Shown here: positions 20,438 through 29,646 of the stretch, in pieces
Numbering within the stretch: the first letter of the stretch is position 1
How the letters are laid out: every line of letters begins with the position of its first letter
NCBI GenBank assembly: GCA_015680635.1
Contig: JAABOA010000015.1
Coordinates: 7,897 to 39,405, forward strand
Source: Lunasporangiospora selenospora
Lineage: Eukaryota > Mortierellomycota > Mortierellomycetes > Mortierellales > Mortierellaceae
Direction of reading: 5' to 3'
Length of the DNA stretch: 31,509 nucleotides
Translations under genes and position numbers: made by a program
Notes under the pieces: generated by a model
The model's database searches: none
Told to the model about the DNA's origin: nothing
What the model saw: only the letters and a program-made list of their open reading frames with translations

Positions 20438-22286
20438 TTAAGTCGATTGCGACTTCTTGGATGAGGCTGCAGTATTGCCAACATGGGTCAGGCCAATCTC
20501 TTCATAGTACGTATGGAATAGCGGGATCAATTGCTGGGCCACAGTGAAAGAGAACACAAGCTTGGGGCCAACGACCAATATCTTGGGAATAAGACCCTTG
20601 AAGAACGCGCTGAAACCCTCATGGCGGATCATATTTCTGATAATGCTTACACCGCTTTCGGGATTATCAAAGTTACGGTTCTGGATACGAGTCTTGACCA
20701 CATCCAACGGAGCTGCCACCGTGATCGACGCCACGGAACCACCAATCGATGCACAAAAGTTTTGGAAGAATGTTGCCTTGCTGTAGTCCTCAAGACGGAA
20801 AACCCATTCCTTCACAAATGCATTTCCGCCAAACAGTGCAAAAGATCCTGGTGCATTTCGGGCCGCCGTCCACAAAGCTCCTCTGCATCATTAAGAGACA
20901 TGAGAGTGGGGAATAATAAAAAAGAGCATGCGCCCGTTTACACAACAGTTGTGAGCACCAGGGGCAAAGTTTGAGTTCCTAGATTTCATAGAAGCCACCG
21001 CAGGCTGGGGGTTATTTTTTCTTTTACCTGTACAGGCCCATGCCTTCGTCTGCAACAATCTTGAATACGCCGCGACCCCTAAAGGCATCCGGGTTAGTCT
21101 GTCTCTTGATCTTGAGCACGTCCAAAGGCAACAGTGCAATCTCACCAATTCCGACAAGTGATCCTGCTGTTGCATGCATCATTGTCTTGCCATTCTTTTC
21201 TCCAAAAGCAGTATTGAACGAACGATGGTAATGTTGATTCAGGAATTCGTTCACAAAGGGTTGTCCGCCAAACTTGTAAATCCGCTGCAAGATCTTGTAA
21301 CCTGCGGCGAAGCCAAGTCCTGGGAAGAGCGATGCATACTTTTTGAGGAAGGGGGCGCTTGCTGCTTCTTTGAAGATGGCCTTGTTGGTACTGGCGAAAC
21401 CAACACTCAATGGCTGACCTGAGACAAACAACTGCAAAGAGACAGACAAACCAATTTGCACATTGTGTTTATCCTTACTGGTTAGTCAATTGAGCACCTT
21501 GGAATGTGCTAGCAAACAAACCTCCCTCTTTTTTCTCACTCTCCATCTCGAACCGATCGTTCATTAGTCCATGGTTTATGAGTTGGTCTTTCTCTCTCTC
21601 CTTTCTCTTCCTATTCCCATGTGAGATTCATTTTTTTTGTTCTGTCTTGGTCGATGCAGCCGAGGCGATCCAAGCACACACACGTTTGACTGACAACTGT
21701 TGATGCTTGCACTCCGGATTCTCCCGATGACCCGGTCCTGAACATTTGCCCTTCAGTTCAACAAAGGGACTTCCTTCCCCATCCCCTCCCCTCCAGAGTG
21801 AAAGGATATACGTGTGGGTCAAGAGTCCAGCTCTCTTTTTTTGTATTTTTTCTCTCTGCATGTTCATTGTCCATTTGCCGCATATTGAAAATCCATGCAA
21901 GCTCCTGCTGCCCAAGAGGAATCTTTTGAGGAGATCCATGTACTACGGTTGCACTACGACGACGATAACATGCATAGGTACACAGTAGGCGTGCCTAAAA
22001 AGCTTCCATCAGGTCCAACTGATTGATAGATTGAGGGAAAGAAGAGTGTGGGGAGCGTGTTTCCCGTCGCCATGCTCTTCTGTGGAGCGTGAGAGTATTT
22101 CTGTGGAGGGGGGAAAAAACGAAAAAAAGGCGGCCACCTTACCCTGGTCTGATTGCTCATGAGTCGTTTCGCGATCGTGTCAATGGGATGAAAGATCATC
22201 AACTCGAGGAATCCGGACGTGCCAGACCCGCTGAATCGCGCTGCAGCGGACTCTGAATGCTTGCTCTTGGACGCTGGTGGCGACAT
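20438..22286 (-). CDS. GGC1: Mitochondrial GTP/GDP carrier
   Basis: Inner-membrane carrier that exchanges cytosolic GDP/GTP for matrix GTP/GDP and is linked to iron homeostasis in yeast (Ggc1/Yhm1). Exons on the minus strand: 22286-22143, 21431-21028, 20882-20438; GT-AG introns with matching phases, 330 residues, close to the ~300 of yeast plus short ends. The three carrier repeats show PIDTIAK (Pro34), PLDVLKIKR (Pro150) and PLDVVKTR (Pro241). Features particular to this subfamily are HPIDTIAKRLMSN, SLFPGLGFAAGYK, KFGGQPFVNEFLN, KRQTNPDAF, WTAARNAPGSFALFGGNAF and IQNRNFDNPESG. Intron 1 is long (711 bp) for this window. The minus-strand leader is CT-rich. It is divergent from the beta-lactamase-like gene. 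Confidence 0.95.
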
Positions 22287-23100
22287 CCTTTAAACTCTTT
22301 TTCAATTTTTTTTTAAAGTTGGTTCGACTTTTTTGTTCTTGTACTGGCGGCAGTTGCGGGGCCAAAGCGCGTTGGATTCTCGGGTCCTGACAAGAAAAAA
22401 GAAGTAGTGAAAAAAGGACTACTATAATGAGCAAAAAGAGTCGGTTTCCTAGTGTAGAAAGAGGTGTTGGAGAAGGTACTCGAAGCCGTGGATGAGAAAT
22501 GAAGGAACTGAAATACAGACGTGGGAACGAGCGGAGACAAGCTGGAGGAAGAAGAGGAGAGATAGAGAGAGAGAAGTAGAGAAAAGAGAAGAGGCTGGCT
22601 CGCACGTGAGTCGCGACAAGACCCGGCTGCGCACGGTCTACAGAAACCCTGACAAGAAGGAAGGAAAAAAAAAGGCAAAACTTCGGCTTGGGGCTCAGAC
22701 AGCCCATGGGGACACCCCTAACGGGCCGTTATTTACCAACGCCAAGGGCGACGTGGCTCTTTGTTAGTTTACAGACAAGGCGACGTGGCCCTTTGTCCGT
22801 TAGCACAGGTTTGCCTCTTCCTCATGCGCCTTTCAATAGACAGATGAGCCAGCCAGGCAATACAAAGGGAGAAAGAGTTCACAGGAGCCCTGGTGGCAGC
22901 CAATGGGAATCAAAGCCTGCCAAAGCTTGTGCTCGAGAAGTGTCTCGTCCCAATCAGGTAGGCGATCGTGACCCATCTTGCCCACGCCTGTCACTTCTTT
23001 TCTTTTCTTTTCTTTCTTCTTCTTTTCCTTTCTTTCTTTCTTCTTCTTCTTCTTCCACACCCCATCTCATTTCTCCATCTCGCTCTTACTCCGACCAACC
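22287..23100. promoter_or_regulatory. Divergent GGC1 / beta-lactamase-like promoter region
   Basis: An 814-bp interval with no gene. It contains purine-rich runs at 22500-22600 (CT-rich in the GGC1 direction), a pyrimidine-rich run at 22987-23075 just before the hydrolase start, a CACGTG E-box at 22603-22608, and an imperfect direct repeat with a GACGTGGC core at 22746-22769 and 22778-22801. Confidence 0.6.
22746..22801 (+). repeat. Imperfect direct repeat with GACGTGGC core
   Basis: Two copies of GGCGACGTGGCYCTTTGT, differing at one position within this stretch and diverging afterwards, start about 31 bases apart, close to three helical turns. ACGTGG cores are typical of bZIP sites, so a dimeric regulator is plausible. 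Which gene it controls cannot be told from sequence. Confidence 0.55.
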
Positions 23101-24703
23101 ATGGCCGACAAGGGTGAATTCGCCGCTGCAGGAGCCGCCCCCACACGCCGGTTCTTCTTCCCAAGACTCTCGCTCTTCCAATGGTTCATCCGACTTTTGC
23201 CCGCTGTTGTCTATGCTCTCTGGGCCTATTCTCGCCAGGGGCCATTCCAGTCCTCCGCTTGTATCCATTTCAGCATTGGATGCCCACGATCCTCAGCTAA
23301 CCTCTCTGGTCTCCTTGACCGACCTGAGCATTATGGCCAGGTCGTTCGTTACTATGGAAGTCTGTTCCAGGCGCACGAGGACCTTGGCGGCACGTTTGCT
23401 GTCTTTGTCGATGGCAAGCCTGTCATTGATGTGCATGCAGGTTCAAAGGACTTGAAAATGACCGAGCCCTACACGAACCGAACATTGCAGCAGGTCTATT
23501 CCTCGGGCAAGATGGTTGAAGGCCTTGTTATTGCTCGTCTTGTCCAACGGGGTCTTCTCGACTATGAAAAGCGCATCACCGAGTACTGGCCCGAGTTTGG
23601 TCAGAATGGTAAGGAAGATGTCCGGTTGGTGGATCTGATGGTTCATGAATCAGGAGTGTTCTTCCCCGATGATGATGGATTGGAAACACCTATGGCCTGG
23701 GCCGACCTTTTGGATGAAGAGACATTCTCGGAGAGACTTGCGCGTCAGAAGCATGAGTTTGGAGGTGAAGCCACACGCGCATACATGGCCATCAGTCGAG
23801 GCTGGTACCTGAATGAAATTGTTCGTCGAGTCGATCCTCATGGCAGAACTATTAGTCAGATTGCTGAGCAGGAGCTGATGCAGGATTACAAGGATGTCGA
23901 ATTGTACTACTCGCAGCTCCCAAATGAGCAGGATTGGGATGAACGCCTGTCTCCGATGCACGACTACCCAAGGCTGAGACTCCTTGGCCGATTGGTCTTG
24001 CCAACTTGGTTCCAGACCAACAAGTACGTTGGCCATCCTGGACTGAAGCCCCTGCACGCCCTTGTCAGTGAGATTATACTTGGACCTTTCAAAAAGACGA
24101 TTGCCTCACGAGCTGTCGCGCCTTCAATGGCTCGCTTGCCTCATTTATTCCGTACCAAGGAAGCTCACGCTGTCGAGAGCACAAGCTTTTCTCTCAAGAC
24201 CAATGCCCACTCTGTAAGTGTTTTTTTTTTTTTTTTTTTTTACTTCAAAATCTCAATCAAGCGTGTAACTTATCAGTCAATTCAAATTCATCCGTGTCTA
24301 GTTGGCCAAACTTGCAGCAATGATGGCCAACAAGGGCGCTTCTTTGAATCCAGAGCAAGAACCAGATCTCCTTGACCGTGAGACCTATGAGCTTGCAACT
24401 ACCTTCCACTCGCTCAAGCCCTGTAAGGTCACGACCGAGAGCTTGCCTCTCTCTCGTGGTGGATGGGTCAAGTCCCGCAACTTTTATGGCGATGGGCCAC
24501 TCAAGGGTGTTGAAGTTCAAGGATGGGCCGGTGCTGGAGGCTCGCTTGTAGTTTGGATTGAGGAGCTCAACATCGGGTTCTCATATGTAACTAATGCATT
24601 CGGTCCTCCAGAGACCGTACTAGGCGACTATCGCTCCAAGATCTTGCTCGACCGCGTCGTTTACGCGAGAAAGTCCGAGTTGGGATTGTTGGAGAAGAAG
24701 TAG
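23101..24703 (+). CDS. Membrane-anchored beta-lactamase-family serine hydrolase (class C / EstB-like)
   Basis: 504 residues from two exons (23101-24213, 24302-24703; phase-0 GT-AG intron with a T-run of about 20 near its 5' end). Residues about 22-43 (LSLFQWFIRLLPAVVYALWAY) include a likely membrane anchor, after which the serine-hydrolase domain starts near residue 80. The nucleophile motif S-x-x-K is Ser134-Lys137 in VYSSGKMVEG, placed as in class C beta-lactamases and EstB esterases; LMVHESGV follows at 179-186; Tyr228 (RAYMA) or Tyr236 (YLN) would be the general base; W-A-G in QGWAGAGGS near the C terminus fits the third motif of EstB-type enzymes. In fungi such proteins usually act as esterases or peptidases on unknown small substrates, not in antibiotic resistance. 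It is convergent with the acidic-tail gene, with only 89 bp between the stops. Confidence 0.88.
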
Positions 24704-24792
24704 ATATCCACCTGTCTGTAGAGCTTTGTTTTTATTATAAATATCTTTTTTCTTTTTTGGTCAACAATGGCGCATGTTTTAATAATTGCTTT

Positions 24793-26202
24793 TTACAGTT
24801 CCTGCTTTGGGGGTGCTCCTGCCTTTGCCATGTCTTCTGCATCATTGTCTTCACCGTCCTCATCCTCATCGTCCTCGTAATAAGCATCCTCATCGTCGTC
24901 ATCACCATCATCCTCGTCGTCCTCATCATAATAATCATCGGCGTCTTCACCCTCCTCCTGGTCGCGCAAGTCCCTCTTGGACTCGGCAACATTTGTTTTG
25001 GCATCCTTGGCATCCTTGGCATCCTTGGTATCCTTGGTGTCCTTGTCACCATCCGCCATCATGTTGCTTGCTGCGGACGTCTGGACCAGCATCGGACAAA
25101 AGACCACTCTCAAAATCTGTCCAAGGTCGTGTGCACTCAACACCTGACTACTAAAGGCAAAGATATTCCGAACGACAGGAATGTTGGCAAACAAGGTTGG
25201 ACCTTCGTTCTTGCCTGCACCTTTCAGCACCAATGCCATTGCTGCTTGCTCCTGTATCCCCAACAAGGCTTGTTCAGGAACCTTGGGACCGAGACCACGT
25301 CGGATCATTCCCGTGAGTTCTCTTGCTGCAAGCGCATGGTCCGCCAACGGCGTGTCTGCAGTCAAGGCCGAATAGATGATTGTCTTGACAATCTCTTGAC
25401 TTGGATCCAGTTCGGCGAGACGAGCAATCGACTGTCCCATATGGATCTCCACAGCGAGCTTACCGATCGAGGTAATAATCATTGCCAAACCCAGGCTCTT
25501 GACGGGCGAGGTCTCGGGCGCCTTGGCAATCACGCCTCCCGCGACTCCGTCCGTCAAACTACTATAGTAGATCACCTCATCGACTCCATGGAGATAGACC
25601 TGATCATCTGTCTCACACTTGGCCAACGGACTTGTCGACACTACTGCAGACCGGACGCTTCGAGCCAAGCTCGAGGATCCCATCAGACCTGCGCCAAAGA
25701 TATCCCAAATGGAGAAACCCTTCTTTGCCGGTGTAGCAACTTTCTTGACGGCGTCGATCTGGTACGTGGCCTTGGTTCGCGCGGGCAGGTGGATGACAGT
25801 GTCATAGATCGTGTTCACAATCAAGGTCGCATGTCGACTGTCCAAGTCGGTCAGGTTTGCGGAGGCATAGAGCGCATCCTCGCCCTGGTTCTGGATGACT
25901 TTAAGCTTGGCAGCCTCGAGTCGACTCCAGTCCTCCTGCTTGGGGTGGAACACGGCGAGGGACACAATCTCGATGATGTCCTTGAGTAAAAGTGGAACAT
26001 TGGAACTAAGTCGAGAACTAAAAGCGCTTGCGCGAGCGTCTTGTTTGCTCATTGCTTCTGCACCTTGAGAGTTGATTTGTTGGACCAGGTGTGGTGCCAC
26101 GGACTGGACCACTGGGTCGTTCACAAAGTCCTTGACCGTCGTTCCTGCCAGTGCCGCCCTAAGGAGGACGGCGAAGAGCACAAGTCGAAGAGAAGTCTTC
26201 AT
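24793..26202 (-). CDS. Secretory-pathway protein with acidic C-terminal tail and KQEL end; possible EcsC-like core
   Basis: A single-exon 469-residue protein. Residues 1-19 are a strong signal peptide (MKTSLRLVLFAVLLRAALA). The core (about 50-380) is helical and rich in Ala, Leu and Ser with Gly-rich hydrophobic turns (FGAGLMGSSS, DGVAGGVIAKA, SLGLAMIITSIGKLAVEIHMGQ). It loosely resembles the EcsC family by its helix-then-qv/IG pattern, but I would not assign it without a profile search. Residues about 385-469 begin with DAKD/DTKD repeats encoded by a decayed 9-base minisatellite and continue as a Glu/Asp block with a few Tyr, ending in KQEL. An acidic, low-affinity calcium-type tail plus a KDEL-like end recalls ER-resident calreticulin-type proteins; this is inference, as KQEL is a weaker variant. 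The leader has a long CT run. Confidence 0.72.
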   Translation of the reverse strand: MKTSLRLVLFAVLLRAALAGTTVKDFVNDPVVQSVAPHLVQQINSQGAEAMSKQDARASAFSSRLSSNVPLLLKDIIEIVSLAVFHPKQEDWSRLEAAKLKVIQNQGEDALYASANLTDLDSRHATLIVNTIYDTVIHLPARTKATYQIDAVKKVATPAKKGFSIWDIFGAGLMGSSSLARSVRSAVVSTSPLAKCETDDQVYLHGVDEVIYYSSLTDGVAGGVIAKAPETSPVKSLGLAMIITSIGKLAVEIHMGQSIARLAELDPSQEIVKTIIYSALTADTPLADHALAARELTGMIRRGLGPKVPEQALLGIQEQAAMALVLKGAGKNEGPTLFANIPVVRNIFAFSSQVLSAHDLGQILRVVFCPMLVQTSAASNMMADGDKDTKDTKDAKDAKDAKTNVAESKRDLRDQEEGEDADDYYDEDDEDDGDDDDEDAYYEDDEDEDGEDNDAEDMAKAGAPPKQEL

Positions 26203-26238
26203 TGAAAGAGGAGAGGAGAGAGATTGTGGGAAGACAAA

Positions 26239-26290
<52 letters not shown>

Positions 26291-26911
26291 AGCGAAGGAA
26301 GAAGAAGGCAATCGTGACCGATGGTTCTCAGTGTGAGAAAATGTATAAGAATTCAACAAGACGGTGGTCGTCATGGTCCATGGCTCACGGTCCATGGCCG
26401 GGGGGCTAAAAAGGGGCTTCTCTTCCTGTCCCCCCCCTCTACTCCTAGGCCCACAGGAGGCCAGAGTATCGAATCGCGTCGAATCAAGACGATGGCCTCT
26501 CGTCCCCTTAGTGAGACAGGCCTGGGCGCAAGTGAGTTTCTCGTCCCGCCAAAGTGAATAGAAAATCAATCTTGGGTGGATTCAAGATGTCATCCTTCTC
26601 ATTGTGCGCATCTTTCATCCTGATCCAACCTCAATTTAATCTTATCCTTTTTACACTGAGAAGACACCCGCTCGTACACCATTTGAGATCAGGATAGGCA
26701 TTTTGACAAACAAATAGACAGGCAGACAGAGAGAACGTTCACATGTTACTAGAAAGGAATGATAATTACATACAAGAGATATCGAGGTATACTATCGTGG
26801 CAGTCCATCGTGCCCAGTATTTAAAACAATAGCAAACTGTGCCCCTGCCACGACTTTGTGGGCTTGGGGTGAAAAGGAAACAAAGGGACAAGGGAAAGAA
26901 AACTATCGCTT
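26203..26911. other. Spacer with the promoter of the acidic-tail gene
   Basis: 709 bp between two minus-strand genes. Apart from the (GA)20 run at 26245-26285 and a C-rich stretch near 26430, no element is clear. Frames such as 26159-26569 follow the repeat and are not supported. Confidence 0.5.
26245..26285. repeat. (GA)20 microsatellite in the leader of the acidic-tail gene
   Basis: A perfect GA run of about 41 bases that reads as (CT)n on the gene's strand, 43 bases upstream of its ATG at 26202. It may sit in the 5' untranslated region or core promoter. Confidence 0.95.
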
Positions 26912-28603
26912 CTAGTTCTTGCCCGTGTGTTGATAGGTAAGCGTCTGACCCCCTGATGCGACTGAGATAGAGGGTGCTCCAGCAGCCGAGGAGCCAGGGG
27001 CGCCAAGTGAGTCAGGTGTCGGCTGCGTGTCAGATGTGGGCATAAAGATGGTCTTTTTGCCGCTATGACGAGCCATCGCCGCAAGAGAGTCTAGGTAACG
27101 GATCTGCATAGCCGCCGGCGTGTTCAGGACTACAAATCATTATTTGAAAGAAAAGGGGACCCAGGGATCAGTCATCTGGACACAATAACGGCGTTTCTCT
27201 CTATGACAAAACACTCAAAAAACAAGTGCGGACCAAAATGAACAGGATAAGAGAATGACTACAGATATTGAGATGAAGAAAGACCTACATTCAGCAGCCT
27301 GTCGCATCAGTTTCGCACTGTCAACTTCGGACTGGGCTTGAATAACCTTGCTCTCAGCCAGACGCTTAGCCTGAGCAGCCGAGGAGAGCGACTCTTGTAG
27401 ACTTTTGGAGAACTGAATGTCCTTGATCAGAATACTTTCGACCTACCAGCAAGTAAGGACATTTTTTCTTCATCTGTTAGATTTCATAGTAAACGAAAGG
27501 TGTCGCCTGTGTCCTCGCATAAAGGATTTCCAACTGGACATACAGTAACACCCCATTGGAGTGCAGGTCCGTCAATGATTTCCTGAATCTCGTGTGCAAG
27601 CTGTTCCCTGTTCTCAATAATTTCCTGAAGCAATCTCGCGCCTAGGCTCTGTCGCAAGGTAGTCTTTGTTCGTTCAACTAGAGCCACGGTGACATTAGAG
27701 ACGCCAAAGGAGGCTAGGTAAGGATCCACGACATGCCAGTAAATAATAGAGTCGATGTGGACGTTGACGTTGTCCTTGGTCATGATCACTTGGTTGGGGA
27801 TGTGGGAGATCTGGACTCTCATATCAACCTTGAGCACCGCTTCTGAGATCGGGTTCAGGCGGATAAGGCCTGGGTCCACCGTCTTGTAGTAGCGACCGAA
27901 ACGACTGACCAGACCAATTGAGCCTTGGTCGATTGTCTTGTATCTACACGAAAATGTCAATTGAGTTGAGTTCAGTGGAGGGACCTCGTGTCACTCAAAT
28001 GCGAGCACATCGAAAACAACTTACGGGTTCGGGCAGCTGATGGAGGAGGAGGAAAATGTATAATGTGTGGCAGAAAAAAATGAGGGGGAGGGGGAAGCAC
28101 AAGGTTGAAAAAAGAGGTCAGCACTATATCTCAGTCGTCACCAAAACATGGGGCCTCGAACAGCCGTTGGCTCTTTTACCAAACACAACATGGTATCTAA
28201 TAGGTTAAATATTCAGAGGATAGCGGTTTAGTTAAAAAAAACTAGAACTCGAAGCGGCGGAGGACAAATGAAGGCAATACGCGCCAAAATATCTGTTCAC
28301 GATTATTTTATTATTGCTTACCATTCCAAAGGCCCCGAGAACGGAGCCAAACGTGTTGATCATCGTGCCATAAAAGCCTGTGACACGTTGGGCCGGGTAT
28401 TCTACATGGGATTAGACTGTTAATATCTTGTGTGTGTCTCTCTCTCGCTCTTTTCATTCTTTTCTCTCTCTTTTTGAGCAGAGAAGGAGAGGTTTACCTT
28501 GCGCATAGGAACGGGTGCTAAGGTTGTTCATGTTCATCGAATTGTTCTTCATGGGTTGCTGGTTGACAGCACTCATGGTCTGAAGGGGTTGGATGTCAGA
28601 CAT
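26912..28603 (-). CDS. Stomatin-like SPFH/PHB membrane protein, assembled with two microexons
   Basis: A 328-residue SPFH-domain protein that likely oligomerises on the inner face of a membrane and organises it. Exons (minus strand): 28603-28498, 28401-28322, 28196-28180, 28036-28025, 27943-27544, 27442-27289, 27129-26912. All six introns are GT-AG and phases sum to 987 bases. The two middle exons are only 17 and 12 nt; together they encode IPCCVCCPNP, placing Cys65, Cys66, Cys68 and Cys69 before YKTIDQGSIGLVSRFGRYY. Fungal stomatins are known to have a Cys-rich, probably palmitoylated segment at this point, which supports the model. Family motifs continue with VDPGL, IMTKDNVNVHIDSIIYWHV, ALVERTKTTLRQ, WGVTVESILIKDI and AAMQIRYLDSLAAMA. 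The N terminus is Asn/Met/Gln-rich. Start ATG at 28603; the in-frame ATG at 28576 is an alternative. Confidence 0.93.
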
Positions 28604-29646
28604 TTGCAAGAGAGTGAAAGGGTACGAAAGGGCGAGTGTGAGAGTGGGAGTGGGATGGCGAGAAACAAAGAGGAAGAGAGAGCGAGAAAAGGGGAGAGAA
28701 GAAAAGGGCAATGGCGATGATGGATGGCGATGAGAGATGGAAGAGCACAGGGTAGACTCATGCAGGCAATGTCTTTGTAGAGGCGAAGAGAGTCTTTCTC
28801 TGAGACCAAAAGTCGACAACGGTAAAGTCGACGCCCGACCCTGCGAGTCAGTTTGTCCACACCAGTCTGTCCATCTCCCTTTGGGCTCCCTTTTCTTTGC
28901 ACTCCGGTTTGTATGCCACATCGTCGACTTTCTACCTCTCTTGTCCTCACCCATCCTCTTATAAAAACCATCCCTCGCTCTTCTTTTTTTCTCTCCCACT
29001 TTTATGCACATTCCAAAAGGAAAGAGCACACACCTCTCTTCTTCAGTCCGCTCGCTCGCTCTCCTCCTATGTCCGGCTGACGATCTTCTCTTTTAAAGTT
29101 TTGGCCAACAACCATGGCGAGAAAGAGGATCGTCGGAGAGCTCCTACCTGGCTCTACACGGTCACCTCTGTTTATGTACCTCTTCTGTGTGCGAGAACAG
29201 GCTATGCAACTGGAGGAGGGGGGGGATCAGAAGCAGGTGCTGGGTGGTGTGGAGTGAGTCGTCATGCCAGGACGACCACTCTCCAGCGTGTTTGCCTGCT
29301 GGCGATGATAGCGGGGCTCTAGCCCCATGTTTTTGTGAATGGTAGCACGACGTGATGGTCAGTAGAGTAGGAGAGTGTGTGGGCGTCCCTACAGATGGCC
29401 TATTTTTCGCGACCCCCATATGCTTGCCCAATCCATGCTAATGGGAGGTGCGCAGAACCGTGTGCCTATTTGTCATAGTCTCAGCTCTTATGTGAGCCAT
29501 ACTGGACTAGGACTTTGCCATACAAATACCCCTGCGTCTCCCTCGTTCTCCTCTTCATCACTTGCTTGCATCTCATTCCTTCCTTCCTTGCCTTCATCTC
29601 TCATCAGCACAACTCATCTTTCCTTTCCTATCCTCCGCCTCTCTCC
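28604..29646. promoter_or_regulatory. Divergent SPFH / GNAT intergenic region
   Basis: A 1.0-kb interval with no gene. The part next to the SPFH start (28610-28715) is purine-rich, thus CT-rich on that gene's strand; the part next to the GNAT start (29535-29645) is CT-rich on the plus strand. A TATAAAA stretch near 28960 on the plus strand lies ~690 bp from the GNAT start and is probably not its core promoter. Confidence 0.5.

Noticed and set aside
24757-25989. 410-codon plus-strand frame
   Set aside because: Antisense to the secreted acidic-tail gene; its Ile/Val-rich start is the mirror of Asp/Glu codons.
26159-26569. Minus-strand frame with a Ser-Leu repeat
   Set aside because: The repeat is translated CT microsatellite; it also overlaps the true start region of the neighbouring gene.
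28025-28036. Reading the 12-nt exon as LPEP by joining it directly to exon 2
   Set aside because: It throws the next exon out of frame. Including the 17-nt exon fixes the phase and gives the expected CCPNPY sequence.
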